DNA of 64,000 nt from JBIICI01 sp044238935 (GCA_044238935.1 JBIICI010000004.1:1-64000); one strand, 5' to 3'. Positions 17,112 through 26,132 are shown, counted from the stretch's first letter. The notes: generated from the sequence alone by a model not told the origin. A program made the numbers and translations.

Positions 17112-18560
17112 TTATCCCGCCATACGTTTGATACGACGTCGATCAACAGAGGATTGAATATTCATGGATTCACGATATTTCACAACGGTGCGACGCGCTA
17201 AATGAATCCCTTCTTTTTCCAGAATCTGCATGATTTTATCATCTGATAAAATTTGGCTTGGCTGTTCGCCATCAATAATTGTTTTAATCCGTGATTTTAT
17301 AAATTCAGGCGTATGATCTAACCCACCCTGCCCTGTTAAACTGTTGGTGAAGAAGAATTTTAATTCAAATAACCCACGCGGTGTGCCAATATATTTCCCA
17401 CTGGTGACACGGCTGACAGTGCTTTCATGCATTTGGATTTTTTCTGCCACGTCCTTCAACGTTAAGGGACGCAAAAATTCAATGCCATATAAAAAGAAAG
17501 CCTCTTGATGCTCCACAATCTCCGCTGCCACTTTTAAAATTGTCTGCGCGCGCTGATCCAATGCTTTGACCAACCAACTGGCGGCCTGCAGTTGTGATTG
17601 CACATAATTTTTATCTTCTTTACCGAATGTTTGTGTTGATATTTCAGCGGCATAGGTCTGATTTACCAAAAGTTTGGGCAATGTATGATGATTCAATTCC
17701 ACCAGCCACCCCCCTCCCAAATGCTTAGGACGCGCTTTCATTAAGACATCAGGCACCAAAGTTTGCACAACCATATGGTCAAATTGTGCCGCAGGTTTTG
17801 GATTTAGGGTTCGAATCACTTTTAATCGCGCCTGTACCTCCTCAACACTCAAATTACAAATTTTTGCTAAGCCTTTTAAATCGCCTTTTTCAATATAGGA
17901 TAAATTTTGAAGGAGGAGATCAAAGCCCGTATCCAGCTTTTTCTGATCTTCCAGCTGCAGGCGCAAACATTCTGCCAAATTCTCAGCAAAAATTCCTGAG
18001 GGATCAAAACGTTTTAACATATACAACAAATCATCCACCACCTCAACCGAACATCCCAAATCTTGGGCAAGTTGATCAAGCGGTTCACGCAAATAGCCCG
18101 CTGCATCCAAGCGGTCAATTAACATTTCGCATAAAACGCGCTCTTGCGGTGTAGCGACACACACAGCCAATTGATCCAACAAATGATGTCGCAGGCTTTT
18201 GACCTCTTCGGTATGGTCTTGGAAATCATAATCATGAACATCAAATTGCGTATTTCCACCCGATCCCATCCGCGCCATATCTGAACCTGAGTCAAAATCT
18301 TGTGATTCTTGGAATTGCCCTTCAAACTGAGCTTGCATAGCATCAGGTTTTTCGGTCGCAGTAAAATCCCCCTCACTATCATTTTGATCTTGATCCGTTT
18401 GATCTTTTTGCAAAAGAGGGTTTTTAGCCAATTCCTCTTCCACCAAAACCAAAAGATCTTGGTTATTCATCTGTAAAATCTCAATTGCTTGCCGCAATTG
18501 CGGGGTCATAATCAAGTTTTGAGATTGTTTAAGCTGTAGATTCTGTGAGACATTCGACAT
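17112..18560 (-). CDS. rpoN: RNA polymerase sigma-54 factor
   Basis: Sigma-54, needed for enhancer-dependent promoters. Region I is the glutamine- and leucine-rich start ('LKQSQNLIMTPQLRQAIEIL'). An acidic Asp/Gln-rich region II follows (residues about 50-95), then the core-binding domain. The helix-turn-helix region contains 'LKDVAEKIQMHESTVSRVTSGKY', and the diagnostic RpoN box is 'ARRTVVKYRE' near the C-terminus. At 482 residues it is full length. No activator with an AAA+ sigma-54-interacting domain is in this window. Confidence 0.96.
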   Translation of the reverse strand: MSNVSQNLQLKQSQNLIMTPQLRQAIEILQMNNQDLLVLVEEELAKNPLLQKDQTDQDQNDSEGDFTATEKPDAMQAQFEGQFQESQDFDSGSDMARMGSGGNTQFDVHDYDFQDHTEEVKSLRHHLLDQLAVCVATPQERVLCEMLIDRLDAAGYLREPLDQLAQDLGCSVEVVDDLLYMLKRFDPSGIFAENLAECLRLQLEDQKKLDTGFDLLLQNLSYIEKGDLKGLAKICNLSVEEVQARLKVIRTLNPKPAAQFDHMVVQTLVPDVLMKARPKHLGGGWLVELNHHTLPKLLVNQTYAAEISTQTFGKEDKNYVQSQLQAASWLVKALDQRAQTILKVAAEIVEHQEAFFLYGIEFLRPLTLKDVAEKIQMHESTVSRVTSGKYIGTPRGLFELKFFFTNSLTGQGGLDHTPEFIKSRIKTIIDGEQPSQILSDDKIMQILEKEGIHLARRTVVKYRESMNIQSSVDRRRIKRMAG

Positions 18561-18596
18561 ATAAAAAATATAGCATATTTTTATAAAAAGAACAGT

Positions 18597-18618
18597 TTTA
18601 TTGACTTGATTTATAGGC
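18597..18618 (+). repeat. 22-bp direct repeat, copy 1
   Basis: An exact 22-bp match to 20123-20144, with core TTGACTTGATTTATAGGC. It lies between the rpoN start and the 3' end of the peptidase gene and overlaps that gene's stop codon. An inverted partial copy lies at 20090-20102. Confidence 0.8.
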
Positions 18619-19330
18619 TTTGGTGAGCTCTTGTATCGCCAAGATAGTCAACCAAAAGCTCGTGACGACCTTGCTGATCTAAAAAAGCAGCCTTTTTTCC
18701 TTTAGCAGATGAAATTGCTCTTTTCAGCACATCATCCGTAAAGTGCAGAGCAACCCCATCATCAAGTATATATCCATTTTCAATAACCCCATTCACAAGG
18801 GCGGATTGAAAGACAGATTGCCGCATCGGTTCAGAATCATAATGCGGGCAACAAGCTCCTTTTATAAACCCTAAACCAGATAAAAGAGAGATTTTTTCAG
18901 GAATTGAATCTGTTGTTCCCTGTTCAAACCAACAAATAGCCCCCGCACTAACGCCCGCAAGAACGATTTTCTCTTCCCAAGCCTTACGCAAAATCCGATC
19001 CACTCCCCATTCACGCCAAAGAGCAAGCATGCTTTTTGTGTTCCCACCGCCAACATAGATAATATCCTGTGATAACAAGAAACCTTCAATATCCGCCGTA
19101 TGGGGTGCAAAAAGAGATAAGCTAGAACGCTGGCAATCAAACCGCGAAAATGACTTTTCGAAATAAGAACAATATAATTCAGGATTCGAATTTGCCGTAG
19201 GCAGCAAGCATATTTTAGGTGTCTTTTTATAGGATTGTTTGAGCACATAAAGATCCAAAAGAGGATTTTCAGGCTCATGGGTAAAGCCTCCGCCACCAAT
19301 TGCAATAATTGTTCTATGTTCTTTATGCAT
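18611..19330 (-). CDS. Peptidase S51 family protein (PepE/cyanophycinase-like)
   Basis: A serine peptidase with class-I-glutamine-amidotransferase-like fold. 'IIYVGGGNTKSML' and the nucleophile elbow 'LAGVSAGAICWFEQG' (catalytic Ser in GxSAG) are typical, with 'GACCPHYDSE' further on. The start 'RTIIAIGGGGF' is also characteristic. It resembles the dipeptidase E subgroup, which cleaves N-terminal Asp, more than cyanophycinase, but this is not certain. It is divergent from the HAD gene, and both lie between copies of a 22-bp repeat, separating rpoN from prs. Confidence 0.83.
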   Translation of the reverse strand: MHKEHRTIIAIGGGGFTHEPENPLLDLYVLKQSYKKTPKICLLPTANSNPELYCSYFEKSFSRFDCQRSSLSLFAPHTADIEGFLLSQDIIYVGGGNTKSMLALWREWGVDRILRKAWEEKIVLAGVSAGAICWFEQGTTDSIPEKISLLSGLGFIKGACCPHYDSEPMRQSVFQSALVNGVIENGYILDDGVALHFTDDVLKRAISSAKGKKAAFLDQQGRHELLVDYLGDTRAHQSL

Positions 19331-19446
19331 GATAAACCCTTTATTTTATCGATCGTACGCTATAATATAGCAGGATACAATATTCGAAAAGCAGTTCCAA
19401 AACTTACATCCTTTTATTTTCTGACATAACAAGAAGTGATTTAAAG

Positions 19447-20097
19447 ATGCTTGCAATATATTTTGACTTAGATGGAACATTGCTCGATTCATCTCAATGT
19501 TCTGTCATTACGGCACAGGATACATTTAAAAAATTCTGTGATATGGACATAGATCCCCAAAGAATCATTGCGAAAATGGGAATCCCTATTGAAATCAGTT
19601 TTCGAGAGCTATCAGACAATAAGATTAATGACGATAATTGGGAGGATGTGGCCTCTTACTTTAGAGAAAAATATAAAGCGAATTCTGAAATTTATACATC
19701 CCTATTTGAGGGTATTCCTGAATTTCTACAGGCAATAAATGGTAATACTGTACAGATGTTTATTGTCACAAGCAAAAAAAGCACGGCGGCTGAGCATAAT
19801 TTATCAAGCTTAAATATTCGCCATTATTTCGAAGAGGTCATTGGCTCTGATAAAGTTGCGCACTATAAGCCTCACCCAGATCCAATATACCAAGCGCGGA
19901 AATTTTTGAAATCTCCTGCATCTGCTGAGATTGTGATTGGAGATGCAGACACCGATATTATAATGGGTAGAGCCGCAGAAATCATAACCTGTGCTGTTAC
20001 ATGGGGGGCACATGATGAACAGAGGCTTAGAGAAGCAAAGCCTAGCTATATCATCAATACAATTAAAGAAATGCAAAATTTGATCTTAAGCCTATAA
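19447..20097 (+). CDS. HAD family hydrolase (phosphoglycolate phosphatase-like)
   Basis: A HAD phosphatase of 216 residues. Motif I is 'YFDLDGTLLDSS' with the nucleophilic Asp, motif II 'MFIVTSKKS', motif III Lys in 'HYKPHPDP', and motif IV 'VIGDADTDIIMGRAA'. The cap is alpha-helical (C1 type), as in Gph/PGP-like enzymes. It would hydrolyse a small phosphorylated metabolite in the cytoplasm. It is divergent from the S51 peptidase gene with a 116-bp gap. Both genes end in the same AGC-CTA-TAA string, which belongs to the repeat described at 18597, 20090 and 20123. Confidence 0.85.
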   Translation: MLAIYFDLDGTLLDSSQCSVITAQDTFKKFCDMDIDPQRIIAKMGIPIEISFRELSDNKINDDNWEDVASYFREKYKANSEIYTSLFEGIPEFLQAINGNTVQMFIVTSKKSTAAEHNLSSLNIRHYFEEVIGSDKVAHYKPHPDPIYQARKFLKSPASAEIVIGDADTDIIMGRAAEIITCAVTWGAHDEQRLREAKPSYIINTIKEMQNLILSL

Positions 20098-20102
20098 AGT
20101 CA
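20090..20102 (-). repeat. Inverted partial copy of the 22-bp repeat
   Basis: GCCTATAAAGTCA is the reverse complement of the repeat core apart from a 4-base deletion. It overlaps the HAD stop codon and can pair with copy 2 to make a 13-bp stem with a 4-base bulge. Confidence 0.6.
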
Positions 20103-20122
20103 GAATTTTATCAAAACAAATC

Positions 20123-20144
20123 TTTATTGACTTGATTTATAGGC
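20123..20144 (+). repeat. 22-bp direct repeat, copy 2
   Basis: Identical over 22 bp to 18597-18618. It lies 50 bp upstream of prs, and its TTGACT could serve as a -35 element for prs, although no well-spaced -10 is obvious. Confidence 0.8.
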
Positions 20145-20194
20145 GTAAAAAAACATATAAAAGATCAGTCAATAAAAGGATTGGAGTAAAATAA

Positions 20195-21133
20195 ATGAAA
20201 CTGATTGCTGGCAATGCAAACCGTCCTTTAGCCGAGGAAATCAGTGCCCATCTTAAAACCCCATTAACCAAAGCCACAATCAAACGCTTTGCAGATATGG
20301 AAGCCTATATTGAAATCAACGAAAATATTCGGGGTCAGGATGTGTTTTACATTCAACCCACATCATACCCTGCTAATGATAATTTAATGGAATTATTAAT
20401 TGCGATGGATGCCCTAAAACGCGGATCAGCACGGCGAATCACGGCCGTAATTCCGTATTTTGGATATGCGCGCCAAGACCGCAAAACAGGGGGACGCACG
20501 CCCATTTCTGCAAAATTAGTGGCTAATTTGATCACAGAGGCAGGAGCAGATCGTGTTTTAACGCTGGATTTACACGCAGGACAAATCCAAGGATTCTTTG
20601 ATATTCCTGTTGATAATTTAGTCATTTCCCCTGTTTTTATTCCCCATATCAAAGCGAATTTTCATGCTGAGGAATTGGTTGTTGTATCCCCTGATGTTGG
20701 GGGCGTTGTACGCGCACGCGCCATTGCAAAACGCGTCGGCGCAGATTTAGCCATCATCGACAAACGCCGCGAAAAAGCTGGCGTATCTGAAGTCATGAAT
20801 GTAATCGGCGATGTTGAGGGCAAAAAATGTATCTTAGTTGATGATATTATTGATAGTGGTGGCACACTTTGCAATGCCGCAAAAGTCCTCATGGAAAAAG
20901 GTGCAAAATCCGTGCATGCCTATGTTGTGCATGGTGTTTTATCAGGTGGCGCCGTGGCGCGTGTGACGGCATCTCCCTTAGAACAACTGATTATCACCGA
21001 CAGCATTGCCGCCACCGAAGCGGTGCGGTTGGCACATAATATTACACAAGTGCCCATATCAACTTATTTGGGCAATGCCATCCACCGCATTCACACCGAA
21101 CAATCTGTATCTGAATTATTCAATTTTGAATAA
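20195..21133 (+). CDS. prs: Ribose-phosphate pyrophosphokinase
   Basis: Makes PRPP from ribose 5-phosphate and ATP for nucleotide, histidine and tryptophan synthesis. Signatures: 'MKLIAGNANRPLAEEIS' start, 'PYFGYARQDRKTGGRTPISAKL' flexible loop, 'VLTLDLHAGQIQGFFDIPVDNL' metal-binding region, and the PRPP loop 'VDDIIDSGGTLCNAA'. The length of 312 is normal. A GGAG ribosome site precedes the start. It is convergent with dapB, 22 bp apart. Confidence 0.97.
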   Translation: MKLIAGNANRPLAEEISAHLKTPLTKATIKRFADMEAYIEINENIRGQDVFYIQPTSYPANDNLMELLIAMDALKRGSARRITAVIPYFGYARQDRKTGGRTPISAKLVANLITEAGADRVLTLDLHAGQIQGFFDIPVDNLVISPVFIPHIKANFHAEELVVVSPDVGGVVRARAIAKRVGADLAIIDKRREKAGVSEVMNVIGDVEGKKCILVDDIIDSGGTLCNAAKVLMEKGAKSVHAYVVHGVLSGGAVARVTASPLEQLIITDSIAATEAVRLAHNITQVPISTYLGNAIHRIHTEQSVSELFNFE

Positions 21134-21155
21134 ATGTTAATCTTTTAGAGCCTGT

Positions 21156-21935
21156 TTATAAAACATCGCGCATCGTATATAGCCCCACAGGTTGATTGAT
21201 CAACCATTTTGCAGCCTTAAGCGCACCATTGGCGAACAGGCTGCGGTTGGTGGCTTTGTGGGTGATTTCCACGCGCTCCCCCTCCGCCATAAACGCGACT
21301 GTATGATCACCAATCACATCGCCGCCGCGGATAGTTGAAAAGCCGATTTGTCCAGTTTTGCGCTCCTCCATAATACCATGCCGTGCATAGACCGCCACAT
21401 CGGATAAATCCACGCCGCGCCCCTGTGCCGCAGCCTTACCCAATGTCAAGGCCGTGCCTGAGGGGGCGTCTTTTTTATGGCGGTGGTGGGTCTCTAGGAT
21501 TTCAATATCATAGGATTCATCCAATAATCTTGCCGCCTGTTCGACCAATAAATTGAGGATCGTCACCCCAAGGCTGGTGTTAGAGGCATATAAAATGCCA
21601 ATTTTTTGTGCGGCATTTTTTAAGATCAATTCTTGGTCAGCATTTAAGCCTGTTGTGCCAATGACCATTTTTGTTTGATATTGCACGGCATAATCTAAAT
21701 GCGCCATCGTTACATCCGCATGGGTAAAATCAATGACGATGTCGGAGGTTTCAAACAAAACCGCCATATCATCCGTGACAGGAAATGAACCATTTACCGC
21801 ATCAGAAAGATGTTTCACAGACCCATAAGACAGGGTCAAAAGCGGGTCATTTTGAACCGCATGAACCAACAACTGCCCCATGCGCCCCATGCAGCCTGCA
21901 ACACCTATGCGGATCGGATCAGTCCTTAAGGTCAT
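21156..21935 (-). CDS. dapB: 4-hydroxy-tetrahydrodipicolinate reductase
   Basis: Catalyses the NAD(P)H-dependent reduction step of diaminopimelate/lysine synthesis. The Rossmann motif 'IGVAGCMGRMGQLL' starts the protein. 'VIGTTGLN' and the catalytic 'ETHHRHKKDAPSGTALTLG' (His pair and Lys) are present. Length 259 is normal. It overlaps dnaJ by 17 bp and follows dnaK-dnaJ, an order often seen in alphaproteobacteria. Confidence 0.96.
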   Translation of the reverse strand: MTLRTDPIRIGVAGCMGRMGQLLVHAVQNDPLLTLSYGSVKHLSDAVNGSFPVTDDMAVLFETSDIVIDFTHADVTMAHLDYAVQYQTKMVIGTTGLNADQELILKNAAQKIGILYASNTSLGVTILNLLVEQAARLLDESYDIEILETHHRHKKDAPSGTALTLGKAAAQGRGVDLSDVAVYARHGIMEERKTGQIGFSTIRGGDVIGDHTVAFMAEGERVEITHKATNRSLFANGALKAAKWLINQPVGLYTMRDVL

Positions 21936-23091
21936 CCCAGATTTCCTTTACTTTTTGAAAAAAACCTGAGCTTTCAGGGCTGTGTTTGGAGGAGGTTTTA
22001 CCCCCCAAAGACTCATCCAGCTGTTTTAAAATATCTTGCTGTTTCTTATTCAAATTCACAGGGGTTTCAACCTGTAATTCGATATACATATCACCGCGCG
22101 ACTCAGACCTTAAGATCGACATTCCCTTGCCCTTAATCCGCAATTGTTGCCCTGCTTGTGATCCTGCGGGGATTTTGACACTCATGCGTTTCCCATCAAT
22201 GGTGGGCACTTCCATATCGCCACCAAGGGCGGCTGTGGTCATTTTAATCGGCACACGGCAGGATAAATCGGCTTCTTCGCGACGGAAAAAGGCGTGGTTT
22301 TTAATATTGACCAACACATAGAGATCGCCTTTGCCACCGCCTAAGCGTCCTGCTTCGCCCTCTCCTGTTAAACGGATGCGGCGACCTGATTCAATCCCTG
22401 CAGGGATTGACACTTTTAGGGTTTTATCCTTTTGTTTTACGCCATGACCATGACAGGAATCGCAGGGGTCTTTGATGACTTTGCCGCTGCCTTGGCAGGT
22501 GGGGCAAGTTTGTTCCACGGTGAAAAAGCCTTGCTGCATCCGTACGCGTCCCATACCGCCGCATGTGCCGCAGGTTTGCATGCCTGATCCTTTTTTTGCA
22601 CCTGTGCCATCACACACATCGCAAGCCTCAGAAACAGAAAAACGAATGGTTTTCTCAACGCCGTTAAAGGCATCTTCTAAACTAATATCCAGCGCATATT
22701 GAATATCTGACCCGCGCTGTGCAGCGGAACGGCGTCCACCGCCCGCAGACCTTGCGCCGCCACCAAATATTTCCTCAAAAATATCGCCAAAACCGCCAAA
22801 TCCTGCACTGCCGCCACCAAAGCCGCCTTGGAAACCACCGCGCCCTGCACCGCCGCCCATTGTGCCATCAAAGGCCGCCGCACCGTAACGGTCATAGGCA
22901 GCGCGTTTGTCATCATCTTTTAAAATATCATAGGCTTGATTGATTTCCTTAAATTTCTTCTCCGCCTCAGGGTTATCTTTGTTTTGGTCGGGGTGATATT
23001 TCATTGCCAATTTGCGGTAAGATTTTTTAATCTCCTCCGCACTCGCGCCTTTTTGCACGCCTAATAATTGGTAATAATCTTGGTCTGCCAT
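21919..23091 (-). CDS. dnaJ: Chaperone protein DnaJ
   Basis: The Hsp40 co-chaperone that stimulates DnaK ATPase. The J domain with HPD ('AMKYHPDQNKDNP') covers residues 1-70, followed by a long Gly/Phe-rich linker (about 78-118). Four CxxCxGxG zinc repeats are complete ('CDVCDGTG', 'CGTCGGMG', 'CPTCQGSG', 'CDSCHGHG'). The substrate-binding C-terminal domain is full length. It lies 250 bp downstream of dnaK, separated from it by a palindromic repeat element and a hairpin. Confidence 0.97.
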   Translation of the reverse strand: MADQDYYQLLGVQKGASAEEIKKSYRKLAMKYHPDQNKDNPEAEKKFKEINQAYDILKDDDKRAAYDRYGAAAFDGTMGGGAGRGGFQGGFGGGSAGFGGFGDIFEEIFGGGARSAGGGRRSAAQRGSDIQYALDISLEDAFNGVEKTIRFSVSEACDVCDGTGAKKGSGMQTCGTCGGMGRVRMQQGFFTVEQTCPTCQGSGKVIKDPCDSCHGHGVKQKDKTLKVSIPAGIESGRRIRLTGEGEAGRLGGGKGDLYVLVNIKNHAFFRREEADLSCRVPIKMTTAALGGDMEVPTIDGKRMSVKIPAGSQAGQQLRIKGKGMSILRSESRGDMYIELQVETPVNLNKKQQDILKQLDESLGGKTSSKHSPESSGFFQKVKEIWDDLKD

Positions 23092-23114
23092 GATGGGAAT
23101 CCTGTGATTTTAAT

Positions 23115-23291
23115 TTTTTTGAACACTAAGGGCACTAAGAACCACTAAGGAACACTAAGGGGTTAAGGTTTTGAAAGCTGAATTTAACCATAAAAAACCT
23201 AAAAGTCTTTTATTTTATTTCAAGACAGCCCACTGAAGATAAAAATCTTAGTGCACCTTAGTGGTTCTTAGTGCCCTTAGTGTTCAAAAAA
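23115..23291. repeat. Palindromic MITE-like element, copy 1
   Basis: Two 45-base arms (23115-23159 and 23247-23291) are inverted copies with about two mismatches. Each arm is a series of CACTAAG units: GAACACTAAGG, GCACTAAGAAC, CACTAAGG and another CACTAAG. The 87-bp centre is AT-rich. The element sits between dnaK and dnaJ. A second copy with the same arm and a recognisably related centre lies at 55646-55802. It would fold into a long hairpin in RNA or single-stranded DNA. No coding capacity is visible. Confidence 0.8.
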
Positions 23292-23300
23292 TATTTCGGA

Positions 23301-23331
23301 AACCTCCCCTATTTAGTTAAGGGGAGGTTTT
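23301..23331. terminator. Hairpin resembling an intrinsic terminator after dnaK
   Basis: AACCTCCCCT and AGGGGAGGTT form a 10-bp stem with a 9-base loop, 10 bp beyond the dnaK stop. The T-run is clear in the plus direction (TTTTT) and short in the dnaK direction, so it may be a partial terminator or an RNA 3'-end stabiliser lowering dnaJ relative to dnaK. Confidence 0.6.
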
Positions 23332-23340
23332 TCAGATAGA

Positions 23341-25251
23341 TTAAGCGCGTTTGCCTTCGTCCACTTCCGTAAAGTCGGCATCGACCACATCGGCATCATT
23401 GGCGGCGTTATCCGCACTGGCATTCCCTGCGGTGGCCTCTGCCTCTTGTTGCGCGCGGTAGGCGATTTCGCCGATTTTCATGCTGGCTTCTGTCAGAGCC
23501 TGCGTTTTAGATTGGATTGCATCCAAATCTTCGCCCTCCAGCACGGCTTTCAAATCTTCAATGGCTTTTTCTGCCTCCGCACGTTCAGCGGCAGGGGCTT
23601 TGTCACCAAGATCTTTGATGCTCTTTTCTGTGGCATGGATCATGGATTCGCCTTGGTTTTTTGCCTCGACCAACGCGCGGCGTTGTTTATCGGCATCCGC
23701 ATTGGCTTCGGCATCTTTGACCATTTGCTCAATATCGGCATCGGACAAACCGCCGCTGGCTTGGATACGAATAGTTTGCTCTTTATTCGTTGCCTTATCC
23801 TTGGCGGATACATTCACAATCCCGTTGGCATCAATATCAAACGTGACCTCAATTTGGGGCACACCGCGTGGGGCTGGGGGAATGCCCATCAAATCGAACT
23901 GACCCAAAGGCTTATTATCCGCAGCCATTTCACGCTCCCCTTGGAAAACCCGAATGGTCACGGCATTTTGATTATCATCCGCCGTGGAAAACACTTGGGA
24001 TTTCTTGGTTGGGATGGTGGTATTGCGGTCAATCAAGCGTGTAAAGACACCGCCCAATGTTTCAATCCCCAAAGACAACGGCGTCACATCCAATAACAAC
24101 ACATCCTTAACATCGCCTTGTAAAACACCGCCTTGGATCGCCGCACCAATGGCAACGACTTCATCAGGATTCACGCCTTTATGCGGCTCTTTACCAAAGA
24201 ATTCCTTGACGGTTTCAATGACTTTGGGCATACGCGTCATCCCACCGACCATCACAATATCATCAATATCAGATGGCTTCACGCCTGCATCTTTCAACGC
24301 AGCCTTGACGGGTTCCATCGTACGCTTAATCAAGCCCTCAACTAAGGATTCTAATTTCGCGCGGGTCAATTTCACATTCAAATGTTTAGGCCCTGAGGCA
24401 TCAGCGGTGATAAAGGGCAAATTGACCTCTGTTTGCGTGGTGCTGGAAAGCTCAATCTTGGCTTTTTCTGCCGCTTCTTTCAAACGCTGTAAAGCCAATT
24501 TATCATTTTTCAGATCAATGCCATTTTCTTTTTTGAACTCATCGGCTAAATGATGAATGATTGCATCATCGAAATCTTCACCACCCAATAATGTATCACC
24601 GTTGGTGGATTTGACCTCGAACACGCCATCACCCACTTCTAGGATCGATACGTCAAATGTACCGCCGCCAAGGTCATACACGGCAATCAGACCTGAATTT
24701 TTCTTATCAAGTCCATAGGCAAGCGCAGCAGCAGTCGGTTCGTTGATAATCCGTAAGACCTCAAGCCCTGCAATTTTCCCAGCATCTTTTGTGGCTTGGC
24801 GTTGAGAGTCATTAAAGTAGGCAGGCACAGTAATCACCGCCTGTGTCACAGATGTGCCTAAAAAGCTCTCCGCAGTTTCTTTCATTTTCTGTAAGACCAT
24901 CGCGGAAATTTGGGACGGTGCGAATTTTTCGCCTTCTGCCTCAACCCACGCATCGCCATTATCGCCTTTGATAATGTGAAAAGGGGAATTGCTGCTAATC
25001 TTTTTGACCTCAGGGGAATCAAAGCGACGACCAATCAAGCGTTTAACGGCATATAAGGTGTTTTCAGGGTTTGTAACCGCTTGGCGTTTGGCAGGTTGCC
25101 CAACAATGCGCTCACCATCTTTTGTGAAGGCGACCATAGAAGGGGTTGTACGCGCACCTTCTGAATTTTCAATAACACGGGCTTCTTTTCCATCCATGAC
25201 AGACACACAGCTGTTGGTGGTACCCAAATCAATTCCAATAATTTTACTCAT
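23341..25251 (-). CDS. dnaK: Molecular chaperone DnaK (Hsp70)
   Basis: The ATP-dependent Hsp70 chaperone. The start 'MSKIIGIDLGTTNSCVSVMDG' at 25251 is canonical and has an AAGGAAA ribosome site; a longer in-frame start at 25299 adds unrelated residues. 'IAVYDLGGGTFDVSILEVGDG', 'VGGMTRMPKV' and the substrate-binding domain 'LLLDVTPLSLGIETLGGVFTR' are complete. The C-terminal lid ends with an Asn/Ala/Asp-rich tail. At 636 residues it is full length. A heat-shock type promoter lies upstream. Confidence 0.98.
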   Translation of the reverse strand: MSKIIGIDLGTTNSCVSVMDGKEARVIENSEGARTTPSMVAFTKDGERIVGQPAKRQAVTNPENTLYAVKRLIGRRFDSPEVKKISSNSPFHIIKGDNGDAWVEAEGEKFAPSQISAMVLQKMKETAESFLGTSVTQAVITVPAYFNDSQRQATKDAGKIAGLEVLRIINEPTAAALAYGLDKKNSGLIAVYDLGGGTFDVSILEVGDGVFEVKSTNGDTLLGGEDFDDAIIHHLADEFKKENGIDLKNDKLALQRLKEAAEKAKIELSSTTQTEVNLPFITADASGPKHLNVKLTRAKLESLVEGLIKRTMEPVKAALKDAGVKPSDIDDIVMVGGMTRMPKVIETVKEFFGKEPHKGVNPDEVVAIGAAIQGGVLQGDVKDVLLLDVTPLSLGIETLGGVFTRLIDRNTTIPTKKSQVFSTADDNQNAVTIRVFQGEREMAADNKPLGQFDLMGIPPAPRGVPQIEVTFDIDANGIVNVSAKDKATNKEQTIRIQASGGLSDADIEQMVKDAEANADADKQRRALVEAKNQGESMIHATEKSIKDLGDKAPAAERAEAEKAIEDLKAVLEGEDLDAIQSKTQALTEASMKIGEIAYRAQQEAEATAGNASADNAANDADVVDADFTEVDEGKRA

Positions 25252-25365
25252 AATACGTTTCCTTTTCAGTGGCAAATAAACATCAAAAGCCTGCACCATG
25301 CAGCACTTTTATGATTTCCATTTAAAAAACCCCCTTGTAACTTAAGGCGGATTTTTCATTTACAA

Positions 25366-25395
25366 ATATAAGCGATTCGACTTGCTTTTTTCAAG
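25366..25395 (-). promoter_or_regulatory. Candidate RpoH (sigma-32) promoter of dnaK
   Basis: On the minus strand CTTGAAA (25395-25389) is followed after 16 bases by CTTATAT (25372-25366). This matches the CTTGAAA -35 and the alphaproteobacterial CYTATnT -10 of heat-shock sigma factors. The leader to dnaK would be about 105 bases and contains an imperfect hairpin with a T-run near 25324-25355. Confidence 0.5.
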
Positions 25396-25445
25396 AGAAA
25401 AGCGAAATATAGTTTGATATACATCTTGCAACCCTGACATATTTT

Positions 25446-26132
25446 ATGCGTTTTTTCTTCTTTTGCGCTTTATTGCTTATTCTACCTATCACCGCCCATG
25501 CTTCCGATACGGTTGAAGATTCCCAAATTTGGGCAACAACCAATATCACCAAGACTTTTTCAGATCAGTGGAGCGCGAACATGGAAACCCAAGTCCGCTT
25601 CACTGAGGATTCCAGTACCTATGGCAACCGATTCCTACGCCCTAGCCTCAGCTATAAAATCACCCCCAATTTGACCCTGACGGGGGGATATGCCCATGTT
25701 TTAACCAATGCCAGCAGGGGCAGAGAATCATTTTCCGAAAACCGTCCATGGCAACAAGTTGGCTATCAGTTTATCAAAAATGACGCAGGCTTTGCCCTTA
25801 GCAGCCGCACGCGATTGGAACAACGTTTTGTAGAAGATTCAGATGATACAGGCTGGCGTTTACGGCAGCAAATGCGTTTCGAAGCCCCCATAAAGGATTT
25901 CAACGACCAAAAGCTAAAAGCCGTTTTATGGGACGAATTTTTTACGGATTTAAATGAAACCGATTGGGGTCAAGACCGCGATACCTATCAAAACCGTTCT
26001 TTTATTGGCATATCCATCCCGATCAATAAGGCTGTTTCTTTTGAAACCGGCTATATGAATCAAGCTATTTTTCGTCAAACGAATAATCAGTATAATCACG
26101 TCAGTGCCAGCACGCTGAATGTACGGTTTTAA
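25446..26132 (+). CDS. DUF2490 family outer-membrane beta-barrel protein
   Basis: A 228-residue exported protein. The signal peptide is 'FFFFCALLLILPITAHA'. The mature part alternates polar and hydrophobic residues in short strands with many aromatic and Arg/Asn residues ('WSANMETQVRF', 'PSLSYKITPNLTLTGGYAHV', 'FETGYMNQAIF') and ends in a terminal aromatic residue ('STLNVRF'), all features of outer-membrane barrels. 'DSQIWATTNITKTF' and 'RNRSF' type segments match DUF2490. Function unknown in the family. It is divergent from dnaK. Confidence 0.8.
   Translation: MRFFFFCALLLILPITAHASDTVEDSQIWATTNITKTFSDQWSANMETQVRFTEDSSTYGNRFLRPSLSYKITPNLTLTGGYAHVLTNASRGRESFSENRPWQQVGYQFIKNDAGFALSSRTRLEQRFVEDSDDTGWRLRQQMRFEAPIKDFNDQKLKAVLWDEFFTDLNETDWGQDRDTYQNRSFIGISIPINKAVSFETGYMNQAIFRQTNNQYNHVSASTLNVRF

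Noticed and set aside
21146..21160. AGAGCCTGTTTATAA near the end of dapB, one base different from the IS-like end at 63842.
   Set aside because: It overlaps the intact dapB stop codon and no other mobile-element sequence surrounds it; a 15-base match with one mismatch can occur by chance.
23446..24553. Long open frames on the plus strand opposite dnaK.
   Set aside because: They are antisense shadows caused by the codon bias of dnaK and have no ribosome sites or recognisable domains.
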